From NCBI GenBank assembly GCA_050288105.1, contig JBNKDE010000004.1, forward strand, positions 62,001 to 126,000: 64,000 nt of DNA. Direction: 5' to 3'. The stretch is from JACNJF01 sp050288105. Its GTDB lineage: Bacteria > Pseudomonadota > Gammaproteobacteria > GCA-001735895. The notes beneath the pieces are model-generated. The model saw only the letters and a list, made by a program, of their open reading frames with translations. It did no database searches and was not told where the DNA came from. Both the position numbers and the translations under genes were made by a program. Numbering within the stretch: position 1 is the first letter of the stretch; each line of letters opens with the position of its first letter. This document shows positions 7,651 to 18,200 of the stretch, in pieces.

Positions 7651-8502
7651 TTATTGATTTACTGAAACAACAGGTCTGCCTGGGTCACGTATCCATTCGC
7701 TCCAGGAGCCATCATACAACCTCGGCATAGGAAATCCGGCTACCACAACCGCCAGCAGCGATTGACAGGCAGTGACACCTGAGCCGCACATATACACCTG
7801 CTTGTTAGCAATGCATTTTGCATCCAGCGGCGCATACATTTCGCGCAATTGTTCTGCGGATTTAAAATAGCCATCAGCAGCCAGGTTTTCAGTCAGCGGT
7901 AAATTGACCGCCTTCGGAATATGCCCGGCAACCGGATCAATAGGCTCGCTGATTCCTTCAAAACGTTCTTCGGTGCGCACATCCACCAGTAGAAAAGAGG
8001 GCTTGGAAATATTATCGAAAATAGCGGGGGTCGTTACCACCAGACTCCAGTCAAACTTTGCCTGGTAATCCGATGGTTGCGGTGCTGGTAGCTGTTCGGT
8101 TATCTCACCCCCCTGTGCCACCCAGGCCTGCCAGCCACCATCCAGCACTGCTACAGCATCATGCCCCAGCCCTTTCAGTAACCACCACAAGCGCGCTGCC
8201 ATGGCGCCGCCGCAATCGTCATACGCCACCACCTGTAGCTCGTTACTCATCCCGTTCTGCCCCAGCCATTGCTGTAGCTGGTACATATCAGGTAAGGGAT
8301 GACGGCCTGAATTTTCGTTAATGGGAGAGCATAGATGCTCATCCAGATGCGCATACAGCGCACCAGGTATATGCCCCTGCGCGTAAGCCTGGCGCCCACT
8401 CTCTACATCTGCCAGGTTGAATCTACAGTCAAAAACCAGGCAATTTCCCTGCTCCAGCAGCTCTGCTAACTGCACCGATGTAATTAATGTCTGATAAGGC
8501 AT
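7651..8502 (-). CDS. sseA: 3-mercaptopyruvate/thiosulfate sulfurtransferase (tandem rhodanese)
   Basis: A 283-residue protein with two rhodanese domains (about 10-125 and 155-280). The catalytic cysteine is Cys239 in the loop CGSGVT. That CG[ST]GVT loop is typical of mercaptopyruvate sulfurtransferases, while thiosulfate:cyanide enzymes usually have CRKGVT. It is cytoplasmic, with no signal peptide. The likely reaction is transfer of sulfane sulfur from 3-mercaptopyruvate to a thiol acceptor. In a sulfur oxidiser it could also handle thiosulfate, but nothing nearby proves that. It diverges from the secreted HExxH protein gene. Confidence 0.9.
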   Translation of the reverse strand: MPYQTLITSVQLAELLEQGNCLVFDCRFNLADVESGRQAYAQGHIPGALYAHLDEHLCSPINENSGRHPLPDMYQLQQWLGQNGMSNELQVVAYDDCGGAMAARLWWLLKGLGHDAVAVLDGGWQAWVAQGGEITEQLPAPQPSDYQAKFDWSLVVTTPAIFDNISKPSFLLVDVRTEERFEGISEPIDPVAGHIPKAVNLPLTENLAADGYFKSAEQLREMYAPLDAKCIANKQVYMCGSGVTACQSLLAVVVAGFPMPRLYDGSWSEWIRDPGRPVVSVNQ

Positions 8503-8620
8503 GATAAAAACTAACGTCCTCTTCGATCACAGTTTTGTGACAACTTAATTGCAAAACCCCGCATATAAGCATATAAATCATTAAATCGGCAACAAGATAC
8601 CACCTGATACACATCAAATT

Positions 8621-9280
8621 ATGCGCAGGTATTTAGTTCTAATCGCCGTTATCGGCCTGTTTGCTTCACCCTCAGCTCTCGCTTTCGGCATCGGGCTGGT
8701 TCCCCTGCATTCGACAGATGAGCAGATCAATAGCCCCTATGGCAAAAACATAACGTTGCATGGTACCCCTGAGCAAATTAAAAATCTAAGAAAATGGATC
8801 AGGCAGATCGCCGCCGTCCCCAAAGGACTGGACACCCTGATTCAAATTCAACAAAGTGGCCACAAACTTTTCATTTTCCATTCGGTTTATTCAATGGTGT
8901 CATCAGGTAGAACCTCTGCCCCGGTTTCCCAGAACCTGATTAATGGTAGTGGCGAATCTGTAGACATCCATTTTAATGCCGCCATACCCGATCAGGGTAG
9001 CCATCGCGTACTGGATAATTCACGCCAGCCTATTGAATATACCGCCGCACAAAATCTCTACCATGAACTGGCGCATGCGCTGCATATGATGAAGGGCACC
9101 TGGCTTTACTTTAAGTCTGAGCAGCAGGCGATCGAGGAAGAAAACATCTTTCGTCAGCAACTGGCGAAAATTCAGAACCAGCCATTTCACGAACGCGTCT
9201 ATGTTAGTGGTTTGCCTATCTGTCCAGAAGCTGACCAGGCAATAGATCCTAGCTGGAACCAGCAATTGATCTGTAAATAA
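8621..9280 (+). CDS. Secreted HExxH protein resembling peptidase family M91 (NleD-like)
   Basis: A 219-residue protein with a clear signal peptide (MRRYLVLIAVIGLFASPSALA). Residues 148-152 form a zinc motif HELAH, followed by ALHMMKGT and a glutamate cluster at 172-174 that could supply the third zinc ligand. HELxHAxH plus a downstream EE pair is the pattern of the M91 effector peptidases such as NleD. Those are type III secreted and act in host cells. This one has a Sec signal and no secretion genes nearby, so it is more likely periplasmic or exported. The substrate is unknown. It stands alone, divergent from sseA. Confidence 0.7.
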   Translation: MRRYLVLIAVIGLFASPSALAFGIGLVPLHSTDEQINSPYGKNITLHGTPEQIKNLRKWIRQIAAVPKGLDTLIQIQQSGHKLFIFHSVYSMVSSGRTSAPVSQNLINGSGESVDIHFNAAIPDQGSHRVLDNSRQPIEYTAAQNLYHELAHALHMMKGTWLYFKSEQQAIEEENIFRQQLAKIQNQPFHERVYVSGLPICPEADQAIDPSWNQQLICK

Positions 9281-9315
9281 CAGTCCGCACAGATTCAAAA
9301 CCCTCTGCGCTGCTG

Positions 9316-10194
9316 CTATTTCAATTCCGCCAGCAATGACTCCATCATATTCTCTGCCTGTATTGCATAAGCAGCGCCAAACATATTGGCGTGATTCAGG
9401 ATATGGTAAAGATTATAAAAATGCTTGCGCTGCTGGTAACCCGGCTGCAGCGGATAGATTTCCCGATAAGCCGCAAAAAACGCCTGCCCCGGATGACCGA
9501 ATAACTCCATCATCGCCAGGTCTGTTTCTCCATCACCATAGTAACTGGCTGGATCAAATATCACGGGTTCTCCTGCATTTGTACCTGCCCAGTTTCCCGA
9601 CCACAAATCACCATGTAACAGAGAGGGGCGCGGCTGGTAACCAGCAAACAAATCAGCGCAACGCTCCAGCAGGCTGCCACCCAGATCATACAGCCGATTG
9701 CGAAATCCATTCTTGCGCGCAAGCTCCAGCTGATAACCCAGGCGCTGTTTTTTCCAGAAATCCACCCAGTTGTCAGACCATTGATTCAACTGCGGTGTTG
9801 AGCCAATCGTATTATCGATTTCAAAACCAAAACGCTCGGCATAATGACTGTGTAGCTGCGCCAGTTTCTGGCCGAACAGTAATCCATTTGGCTGACCTGA
9901 TAGATTGAGCCAGCTCATAACCGAGTAACTTTCGCTAGCCACCACCCCACGGCTTATTGGCTGCGGCACCTTTATAGTCTGAGTCTGATGCAATACCTGT
10001 AATGCAATCGCTTCAGCCTCAAACATAGCCAACAGGGAATGCCGATTGGTCTTTACAAAATAATCATCTTTTCCATCACTGATATGAAAGGCATTGTTAA
10101 TACTACCGCCACCCAGGCTGCGTCGTTCCAGAATATGGAACTCGCTGCCACGAAATTTGCCGATATCCTGCTCTATCTGCGCCCAGAGTGCCAT
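9316..10194 (-). CDS. Fructosamine kinase family protein
   Basis: A 292-residue member of the fructosamine/ketosamine-3-kinase family (E. coli YniA type), which phosphorylates sugars attached to protein amines so that the adduct falls off. The catalytic loop SLLHGDLWSGNW and the metal-binding FDPASYYGDGETDLAM are intact. The nucleotide loop is LGGGSINNAFHI. I chose the ATG at 10194, four bases after the rluE stop, because the family begins there; an ATG 20 codons upstream would overlap rluE. It is the last gene of the mdh-xni-rluE operon, with no functional link to it. Confidence 0.9.
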   Translation of the reverse strand: MALWAQIEQDIGKFRGSEFHILERRSLGGGSINNAFHISDGKDDYFVKTNRHSLLAMFEAEAIALQVLHQTQTIKVPQPISRGVVASESYSVMSWLNLSGQPNGLLFGQKLAQLHSHYAERFGFEIDNTIGSTPQLNQWSDNWVDFWKKQRLGYQLELARKNGFRNRLYDLGGSLLERCADLFAGYQPRPSLLHGDLWSGNWAGTNAGEPVIFDPASYYGDGETDLAMMELFGHPGQAFFAAYREIYPLQPGYQQRKHFYNLYHILNHANMFGAAYAIQAENMMESLLAELK

Positions 10195-10198
10195 CGCC

Positions 10199-10741
10199 CT
10201 ATACCTGTAAAACCCGGTATTGCCCTGGCTGTAAATCTTCCAGCTGGTAATCATCGATGGCAGTTCGCACCAGCCTTAACGCAGGGTATCCTACCGCCGC
10301 GGTCATACGCCGCACCTGTCGGTTTTTACCCTCTCTGATCTGAACTTCCAGCCAGCTGGTAGGAATCGATTTACGTTCACGAATGGGCGGGTTGCGCGCC
10401 CACAGGAAATCGGGCTCTGCTATTTTTTTAACCCGGGCAGGTAAAGTACGCCCCTCCTTCAGATCAACACCTCGCTGTAACCGTATCAACGCCCTGCGAT
10501 CAACCTCACCTTCAACCTGCACCAGATAGGTTTTGTATTTTTTATTTTCAGGGGAGGTCAGGCGTGCCTGCAAAATCCCATTGTCGGTTAACAGCATCAG
10601 GCCTTCGCTGTCATAATCCAGTCGACCGGCCGGATAAACCGACTTGATATCGATAAAATCCGCCAGCGTCTGTTTGTCACCTTGCGGAGAAAACTGGCTC
10701 ATTACCTGAAACGGTTTATTGAATAATACGATTTGAGTCAT
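10199..10741 (-). CDS. rluE: 23S rRNA pseudouridine synthase E
   Basis: A 180-residue RsuA-family pseudouridine synthase. The catalytic aspartate is in YPAGRLDYDSEGLMLLT, and the RQVRRMTAAVGYPALRLVR block is conserved. It lacks the N-terminal S4 domain, as RluE does, and would modify U2457 of 23S rRNA by homology. The ATG at 10741 overlaps the xni stop by four bases (ATGA), so the two are probably translationally coupled. Confidence 0.88.
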   Translation of the reverse strand: MTQIVLFNKPFQVMSQFSPQGDKQTLADFIDIKSVYPAGRLDYDSEGLMLLTDNGILQARLTSPENKKYKTYLVQVEGEVDRRALIRLQRGVDLKEGRTLPARVKKIAEPDFLWARNPPIRERKSIPTSWLEVQIREGKNRQVRRMTAAVGYPALRLVRTAIDDYQLEDLQPGQYRVLQV

Positions 10742-11628
10742 AGTCGTGCGTCTATCAGTTGCTGCCACTTCTGCTGTCGGGCCGAACCCATTTGATGATA
10801 AGCCATCATCTCGCGCAACGCATCCCGATCCGGCTTTGTAAGTTGCGTCGAGACCTGCTGCATCTCAGGGATGGTACAGTCGATGGGGGTGAGTTGTGCA
10901 GAGATATCCAGTATCGACTCATGCTGCTGCAATAAATTCATGATGCGTTCCGAGCCACGAAATTTCATTTTTTTGACCTCCTGCAGATTATTGCGCAGGT
11001 TTTGCAGGTCGCCGAATTTGGTGAGCAGACGTCCAGCAATGGTCATCCCTATTCCTGGAATCCCAGGAATGTTATCCACCTTATCCCCGGCAATAGCCAG
11101 CTGGTCTGCAATCTGTTCCGGTCTCACCCCAAAGCGCTTGATCAGGGCGCGATAATTCAAACGCTGCCCAGTGGCATAGGACCACCACAGGTCGTCTTCA
11201 CCAATCAACTGTGCCAGATCCTTATCCGCTGTAAGGATCACGATACGGGTTTGTGCATCACGATGATAGCTTGCAAGACTGCCAATCAGGTCATCCGCTT
11301 CATGCCGATCACTCGCAACCTCGCTAATACCCAGGGCGCGCACCCATTGCCTGCACCATTGAAACTGCCGCTTCAATTCTTCCGGCGCAGCTGCGCGGTT
11401 CGCCTTGTATTGCGGGTAGATCTCCTTACGCACTGAATAGTGCAGGCTTTCATCAAACGCAAAAACCAGCTGAGTAGGTTTTTCGGCAGACAGGAACTGG
11501 TACATAAAATCCACGAAACCCAGCCAGGCGTTATTGGGTTGCTGATCTCGATTGAGCAGTGAATCCGGCAGACTGAACCAGGCTTTAAATACATAAATAC
11601 TGGAGTCAACCAGATACAGCTTATTCAT
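10738..11628 (-). CDS. xni: Flap endonuclease Xni / 5'-3' exonuclease
   Basis: A 296-residue stand-alone 5'-3' nuclease domain like the N-terminal domain of DNA polymerase I. Conserved features are LYLVDSSIYVFKAW at the start, EADDLIGSLA, LTADKDLAQLI, and the helix-hairpin-helix-2 region GDKVDNIPGIPGIGMTIA. It would cut flap structures during repair or Okazaki processing. It is longer than E. coli Xni (about 250 residues). It begins 6 bases after mdh and shares its transcript. Confidence 0.88.
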   Translation of the reverse strand: MNKLYLVDSSIYVFKAWFSLPDSLLNRDQQPNNAWLGFVDFMYQFLSAEKPTQLVFAFDESLHYSVRKEIYPQYKANRAAAPEELKRQFQWCRQWVRALGISEVASDRHEADDLIGSLASYHRDAQTRIVILTADKDLAQLIGEDDLWWSYATGQRLNYRALIKRFGVRPEQIADQLAIAGDKVDNIPGIPGIGMTIAGRLLTKFGDLQNLRNNLQEVKKMKFRGSERIMNLLQQHESILDISAQLTPIDCTIPEMQQVSTQLTKPDRDALREMMAYHQMGSARQQKWQQLIDARL

Positions 11629-11634
11629 TGAACC

Positions 11635-12558
11635 TCACTTAAGATTATTGATATCCGCACGTATGGACTCTACTGAGTCATCGAGCATAGACTGTTCCAT
11701 ATCATTCAACGGCAGCTCAATAACTTTTTCCACCCCACTGCCGCTTAATACACAGGGCACACTCATCGCCATATCAGACTGTCCGTACTCACCCTGCAGA
11801 ATTGCCACGGCCGGTAAAATTCGACGTCGATCATGCACAATCGCATCGACCATCTCGGTAATCGCTGCCGCAGGTGCATCATAGGCGCTACTGGTGCGAC
11901 GCAGACTTAATATCTCAGCACCGCCGTACCGGGTACGCTCGATAATATCCTGAATGCGGCTCTGATCCAGAAAATGCGCTACCGGAATGCCCGAGATAGT
12001 CGTGAAACGCATCATCGGGACCATCGTATCGCCATGCCCGCCCAGCACCATAGCACTGATATCCCGGGTAGAAAATCCGGTTTCCAGCGCGATAAAGCTT
12101 GCCATACGAGTGGAGTCCAGCACGCCTGCCTGACCCAGCACACGATTAGGCTCAAAGCCACTGCGCAAAAACGCCTGATAGGTAAGTGCATCCACTGGAT
12201 TGGATACCAGCAACACCAGCGCATCGGGAGCGTATCTAACGATATTATCGACGATATCGTCAATCACTTTGACATTCACATTGAGCACTTCAGAACGTGT
12301 CATACCCGCCTTGCGTGAAACACCTGCAGTGACAATCACCAAATCTGAGTCCTTAATCGCTTCCGCCTGGTGACAGCCATCAACCCGGGTATCGAATCTG
12401 AGCAGAGGCGCTGTTTCCTGAATATCCAGTGCCACGCCCTGCGGCACACCTTCGCGGATATCGACCAGCATCAACTCCTTACATAAATCCTGTTCTGCTA
12501 TCAATTGTGCGGTCGACTCACCGACCCGACCTGCCCCAACTATACTTATCTTGTCCAT
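11635..12558 (-). CDS. mdh: Malate dehydrogenase (LDH-like type)
   Basis: A 307-residue NAD-dependent malate dehydrogenase of the lactate-dehydrogenase-like group, not the E. coli type. It has the GAGRVGES dinucleotide loop, an aspartate after the second strand (LMLVD) that favours NAD, arginines in the substrate loop (SRKAGMTR) that select malate over lactate, and the catalytic histidine in GGHGDTMVP. It catalyses malate to oxaloacetate in the TCA cycle. It heads a four-gene operon. The pairing with C4-dicarboxylate uptake genes further along may matter physiologically. Confidence 0.92.
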   Translation of the reverse strand: MDKISIVGAGRVGESTAQLIAEQDLCKELMLVDIREGVPQGVALDIQETAPLLRFDTRVDGCHQAEAIKDSDLVIVTAGVSRKAGMTRSEVLNVNVKVIDDIVDNIVRYAPDALVLLVSNPVDALTYQAFLRSGFEPNRVLGQAGVLDSTRMASFIALETGFSTRDISAMVLGGHGDTMVPMMRFTTISGIPVAHFLDQSRIQDIIERTRYGGAEILSLRRTSSAYDAPAAAITEMVDAIVHDRRRILPAVAILQGEYGQSDMAMSVPCVLSGSGVEKVIELPLNDMEQSMLDDSVESIRADINNLK

Positions 12559-12748
12559 TAATCTGACCTTCGATGACTAAACTATCAACATGACACTAGT
12601 AGATTCCTGCCGAATTTCCCGTACTGTTTCACGAACAGCGGATTAATTGAGAAAACCTTTGTAATGCTGGCAAAGTCACTGGGGCGTACTGCCGTTAACA
12701 ACCGAATCATGCCGCTAGACATCCGCGCTGCAATAAACCGCAGCAGTT

Positions 12749-12757
12749 TGCTATAAT
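12749..12757 (+). promoter_or_regulatory. Extended -10 promoter of the TPR/L,D-transpeptidase pair
   Basis: TGCTATAAT: a perfect TATAAT with the TG dinucleotide one base upstream. No good -35 is present at the right distance, as is normal for extended -10 promoters. Expected transcription start near 12764, leaving a short leader before the ATG at 12787. Confidence 0.7.
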
Positions 12758-12786
12758 TTAGCGCTTAACGAATTAGAACCCGATAC

Positions 12787-13803
12787 ATGCTCAAGATACT
12801 GCTCTTTCTGATTAACCTGGCTTTTATCAGCACAGTCTACGCAAATACCTTACAGCAAATGAAAACTGAACTGAATGCGGAGCAATACGCCAGGGCAGCA
12901 ACCACCGGCCTGGCGCTGCTGCGAGAGCAACCGCATCACCTCGAAACACAGTTCCTGACGGCACTGGCATTTCAGAAAAATAAGCAGACCAAACAGGCCA
13001 TACGTTACTATCAGGAAATCATTACCCAGCACCCGGAACGCCCCGAGCCACGTAACAATCTGGCCATCATTTACCTGCAACAGGGCGATTACGACCATGC
13101 AGTGAAGTTATTGATTGAGTCTATCAACACGCACCCCGCTTACGCAGCTGCCTACCAGAATCTCAACTCGATTTACCAGGGACTGGCCAGCGAAGCCTAT
13201 CGCAAGGCACTCAGCGACGAAGCCGACTCGAACACGGTATTAAACCATATTCAGTTAACCGAACTGGATGAACTGTACCAGCCTGCCACTCAGGTAAATT
13301 CAGCACCACCCCTGGTCGTCGCACAGGCGCGTATTGAAAACGAACCGCAAGCAGCTGCAGTAGTAACACCCGTAGAACCAGCTGTACAGACTGTCCCCGA
13401 AACCCCAGCAGCGGCGCCTGTCAGCGAAGCGCCGACGCCCAGCCCGGCTCCGCAAATGGACAACCAGACCTTAATCGATCTGGTAACAAACTGGGCCGAT
13501 GCCTGGAGTGAGCAAAAGTTTGAGCAATACGCTGCGACCTACAGCGATGACTATAAAGGCCGTTATAGCAATCATCAGGAGTGGCTTAAACAACGCTACA
13601 GGCGCATTGTCAGGCGAGATCGCATCAAGGTTAGCCTGAGCAATATAGAGATCAAATCGCTCACTGCAACCCAGGCCGTGATCGATTTTCAGCAAGCCTA
13701 CCAATCGCCCAGTTATAGCGATAAAGTGGTTAAACGACTGCGCCTCAAACGCATTAACCAGCAATGGAAAATCTACAGTGAAGTTACCCTGGCTGTTCTA
13801 TGA
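12787..13803 (+). CDS. Exported TPR protein with Cds6-like C-terminal domain
   Basis: A 338-residue protein with a signal peptide ending near VYA. Residues about 25-125 are TPR-like helices (MKTELNAEQYARAATTGLAL, PEPRNNLAIIYLQQGDYDHA). Residues about 165-230 form a Pro/Ala/Glu linker. The last about 110 residues (VTNWADAWSEQKFEQYAATY and KRLRLKRINQQWKIYSEVT) are an NTF2-like domain of the kind found behind L,D-transpeptidases. The same domain type ends the next gene, whose ATG overlaps this stop by four bases. It is probably a periplasmic partner of that enzyme; the exact role is unknown. Confidence 0.75.
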   Translation: MLKILLFLINLAFISTVYANTLQQMKTELNAEQYARAATTGLALLREQPHHLETQFLTALAFQKNKQTKQAIRYYQEIITQHPERPEPRNNLAIIYLQQGDYDHAVKLLIESINTHPAYAAAYQNLNSIYQGLASEAYRKALSDEADSNTVLNHIQLTELDELYQPATQVNSAPPLVVAQARIENEPQAAAVVTPVEPAVQTVPETPAAAPVSEAPTPSPAPQMDNQTLIDLVTNWADAWSEQKFEQYAATYSDDYKGRYSNHQEWLKQRYRRIVRRDRIKVSLSNIEIKSLTATQAVIDFQQAYQSPSYSDKVVKRLRLKRINQQWKIYSEVTLAVL

Positions 13804-15038
13804 TTAATCTCCGTATTTCATACCTCTGTATTCATTTACTGCTCGGGCTGCTACTGCCTGCAGTGGTTTCTGCTGCGCAGCAATCTGCAGATGAATACGA
13901 ACACAAAATGCTTTCAGCATTGCAGAATATACAGCAGCAGAACAATGACCAGGCCCTGCAGCAGACGCTTGATATTATCCACAATTATCCGACCAGCAAG
14001 CTGGCACAGTTATTATATGCCGACCTGTTGATAGCGAAGACCGGCGTGTTATCCAGCATAGGGTCGGGCATCCCCCAAAATGCATCAGGGACACCCAGGC
14101 TGAATGAGCTGACATTCGAAATAAAACAACGTCTGTCACACATTAAAACACCCGCCACACAGGGAATGCTACCCGACAACCTGATTCGGCTCGCGCACAA
14201 CCAGCGTTATTTTATAGTTATCGACCTGTCGCAATCACGCCTGTATGTGTATCGCAACGAACAGGGCACCCCCGTGCTGGAAACCGATTTTTTTGTCAGC
14301 ATTGGTCTCAAGGGTGCGGGTAAACAGGTTCGAGGAGACCAGAAAACCCCAATAGGGGTGTACCACGTGACGCGGTATATAGACGATGCGGAACTGCCCG
14401 ATTTATATGGCAGGGGCGCATTCCCGGTTAACTACCCCAACACCTGGGACATTCGCAATAACCGCAGTGGCGGCGGCATCTGGATTCATGGCACCCCGTC
14501 CTATACCTATAATCGCCCACCCTGGTCCAGCAATGGCTGTGTGGTGCTCAGCAACGAAGATTTCACCCGTATCAATGACTACATTCAACCCAGCCAGCAT
14601 ACTGCGGTAATCATCACCCGCAAAATCAACTGGATAACCCCTGAGCAATGGCAACTCAGACAGCAATCCATGCTAAAGGTCCTTACCCGCTGGATAGAGG
14701 ACTGGGAGAGTAATAATCATGAACGCTACAGCAGCCATTACTCGAAAACAGATTTCGAGGCTTATGGCAGGGACTATAAAACCTGGGAGGGACACAAGCG
14801 CTGGGTCAACCGCAACAAAAAAGGTGTCAGTGTTGAATACACCAACCTGAATATCTTTAAGTATCCCGGCGAGGACCAGCTCATCACCATGCAGTACGAT
14901 CAGAGTTATCACAGCAATAATCTGGATCTTGCCACACCAAAGGAGCTGTTCTGGAAACTGCAGGACAAGCAGTGGTCCATCGTTTACGAAGGTGTGCGCG
15001 AATATCAAAAAGACGAAGACCGACTGGTAGAAAACTGA
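13800..15038 (+). CDS. L,D-transpeptidase (YkuD) with Cds6-like C-terminal domain
   Basis: A 412-residue exported protein with a signal peptide ending near VSA. The YkuD catalytic domain spans about 135-275: FIVIDLSQSRLYVYRN, the histidine of IWIHGTP, and the nucleophile Cys247 in SSNGCVVLS. The usual SHGCVRL is changed to SNGCVVL, so the invariant arginine is missing. The last about 120 residues are an NTF2-like domain. Such enzymes make 3-3 crosslinks in peptidoglycan or attach lipoproteins to it. It is translationally coupled to the TPR gene upstream. Confidence 0.85.
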   Translation: MINLRISYLCIHLLLGLLLPAVVSAAQQSADEYEHKMLSALQNIQQQNNDQALQQTLDIIHNYPTSKLAQLLYADLLIAKTGVLSSIGSGIPQNASGTPRLNELTFEIKQRLSHIKTPATQGMLPDNLIRLAHNQRYFIVIDLSQSRLYVYRNEQGTPVLETDFFVSIGLKGAGKQVRGDQKTPIGVYHVTRYIDDAELPDLYGRGAFPVNYPNTWDIRNNRSGGGIWIHGTPSYTYNRPPWSSNGCVVLSNEDFTRINDYIQPSQHTAVIITRKINWITPEQWQLRQQSMLKVLTRWIEDWESNNHERYSSHYSKTDFEAYGRDYKTWEGHKRWVNRNKKGVSVEYTNLNIFKYPGEDQLITMQYDQSYHSNNLDLATPKELFWKLQDKQWSIVYEGVREYQKDEDRLVEN

Positions 15039-15207
15039 CCCCTGAAAAAAACCTGGTGCGGATTAGTTCCTCATATAGGGGTATCTATCAAAATAATGCA
15101 GCGTTATACTTTATAAGGAGTTCTCCATAATCCGCCATTCCGATAGACAGGAATGTCGACTGAATTAAACAGAGTTCCCTGATAAACACAATCCAGGAGG
15201 CAGAGCT

Positions 15208-18200
15208 ATGACCAATAAAAAGAAAGCTCAGACGCGTGAAATGATCGAAGAAGTAATTACCTTGATGAAAAAAAATGTCGAGGTCAGCCTTCAGCCATTA
15301 ATAGAAAAATTTATTCGTAAATATTATTACGATACTGCCACAGAAGACCTGGAGGAAAGCAAGGCTGCCAACCTGTATGGCGCCGCACTGGCACACTGGA
15401 ACTTTGCCCATATACGCAAATATGGCAACACTCTGGTACGTATATACAACCCTCAATTCGAAAAGCACGGCTGGCAATCAACCCACACCATTGTAGAGAT
15501 AGTCGTCGATGATATGCCATTCCTGGTCGACTCGATCCGCATGGCCCTGAATGCGCGCAACCTGACCACTCACCTGGTCATCCACCCCGTCATCAATATT
15601 CAACGCGACAATAATGGCCATATCATTGACATCCTCGAACACAGCGAGCAGCACCAGGATGTGCATGAGGAAGCCATCATCCACGTTGAAGTGGACCGCC
15701 AGACTGAAACCGAAGTGCTTGAGTCAATCAAGCAGGACGTGGAATCCGTGCTCGCAGAGGTCGCTGTTTCGGTTGCCGACTGGAAGCCTATGTGCGATCA
15801 GATGCAGACCATCATCGACGAGCTCAAAACCACACCGCCACCCATCAACAATGAAGAGCTGATTCAGTCGCTAGCCTTCCTGGAATGGATTGGAAACAAC
15901 CATTTTGCTTTCCTGGGGTATAGAGAATACAAGCTGGTAGGCAACGATGAACTGATCTCGGTATCGGGTACTGGGCTGGGCCTACTGCGCACCGATATGC
16001 CAGACCAGTCATCCAGGAGCTTCGCCAACCTGCCACTGGATATCCGTAAACTGGCTCACGAAAAACACCTGCTGCTAATCACCAAGGCCAGTCGACGCAG
16101 CACCATACACCGCCCGGGATACCTCGACCACATTGGCATTAAACGTTTCGATGAGAAAGGTAATGTCGTTGGAGAACGGCGATTCATGGGACTTTACACC
16201 GCAGCCGCCTACAACAATCGCGCCGCCGAAATTCCTCTGCTGCGGGAGAAAATGACCACCGTAATGACGCGCGCCGGACATATGAAAGGCAGTCACGCGT
16301 CCAAGGTGCTGCAGAATATTATTGAGACCTTTCCGCGCGACCTGCTATTTCAGATTGATGCGGATGAGCTATTCGATACCACCATGGGCATCCTGCACCT
16401 GCAGGAACGCCAGCGCATCAAACTGTTTATACACCGCGACCGCTATGGTCGCTTTTTTGCCTGTCTGGTGTATGTCCCGCGAGAATTATTCAACACCAAG
16501 GTCAGAAAGGTCATCCAGGCACTGCTGCAGAAAAACCTCGGTGGAGACGGAACCGAATTCAATGTCCAGCTTTCTGATTCCGTGCTCGCGCGTCTTTATT
16601 TTGTATTACATGTGCCACCTGATTCGGTGGTGGAATACGATATCCGCGACATAGAAAAGCAGCTTAAAGAAGCGACTCGAAACTGGTCTGATGACCTGCA
16701 TGACGCCCTGATAGAAAGTTTTGGCGAAGAACTGGGCATGAAGTATTTCCGCCGTTACGGGGATGCATTTCGCGCTGATTATATCGAACGTTATTCACCA
16801 CGCACCGCGATCTTTGACATTCAGCACATGGAGACTCTTTCTGAAGTCCCCGAGCAGCAGCTCGCCATGAGCCTGTATCGTCCGCTGGAAACCCCGGATG
16901 GTGTGCTTCGTTTCAAACTGTTCAATATGGGCGCACCGGTATCCTTATCCGATGCCTTACCCATGCTGGAAAACATGGGCCTCAAGGTAGATGAAGAACA
17001 TCCAAGCAAAATCATCCGTGCCGATGCCAGCTTTGTCTGGATGCATGATTTCAGCATGAGTTACCCGGAGCACTGGGTGATCGACCTGGATAGTATCCGC
17101 GACAAATTTCAACAAACCTTTGCCCGCGTATGGCGTGGTGAGGTTGAAAACGATGGTTTTAACCGCCTGGTCCTGCGCGCACAACTTGAATGGCGCGACA
17201 TTGTCATGCTACGTGCCTACAGCCGCTATCTGCATCAGGCAGGAACCCCGTTCAGCTCCGAATACATAGAGCGTGCGCTCTCATTCAACCACAGCATCAC
17301 CGCGATGCTGGTAAAACTGTTTCATGCGCGCTTTAATCCACAGCTGCATGAAGATTCTGCAGCAAGCTGTAGTGATCTGGTCGCTGCCATCGAAGCCGCA
17401 CTGGAGGATGTCATCAGTCTGGATGAAGATCGCATCCTGAGAAATTTTCTAAGCCTGATCCAGGCAACCTTGCGCACCAATCACTACCAACCGGCAGATG
17501 ATGGCAACCCCAAATCCTACGTATCCTTCAAGTTCAATCCTGCGCTGGTACCCGACCTGCCCGAACCCAGGCCCATGTATGAAATCTTTGTCTATTCGCC
17601 GCGCGTAGAAGGTGTGCACCTGAGAGGCGGCCCGGTAGCACGCGGCGGCCTGCGCTGGTCAGACCGACGCGAAGACTTCCGCACCGAAGTGCTGGGACTG
17701 GTCAAGGCGCAGATGGTAAAGAATGCCGTTATCGTACCGGTAGGCTCCAAGGGAGGTTTTTTCCCGAAACATTTATCCGTGATGAATACCCGGGAAGAGA
17801 TTCAGGCAGAAGGTATAGCCTGCTATAAGACGTTTATCCGGGGTCTGCTGGATATTACCGATAACCTGGTCTCCGGCGAGATTGCAGCACCACCACAGGT
17901 GGTACGCTATGATGGCGACGATCCCTACCTGGTTGTCGCCGCAGACAAGGGCACGGCCACCTTTTCTGATATAGCAAACTCAATATCCGCCGAATACAAT
18001 TACTGGCTGGGTGATGCCTTTGCTTCCGGTGGCTCTCAGGGCTATGACCACAAAGCCATGGGCATAACCGCCAAGGGTGCCTGGGAATCGGTAAAACGGC
18101 ACTTTAGAGAGCTCGGGTTAAATACCCAGGCAGAGCCGTTTACGGTTATCGGTATAGGGGATATGGCAGGTGATGTATTTGGTAATGGCATGCTGTTATC

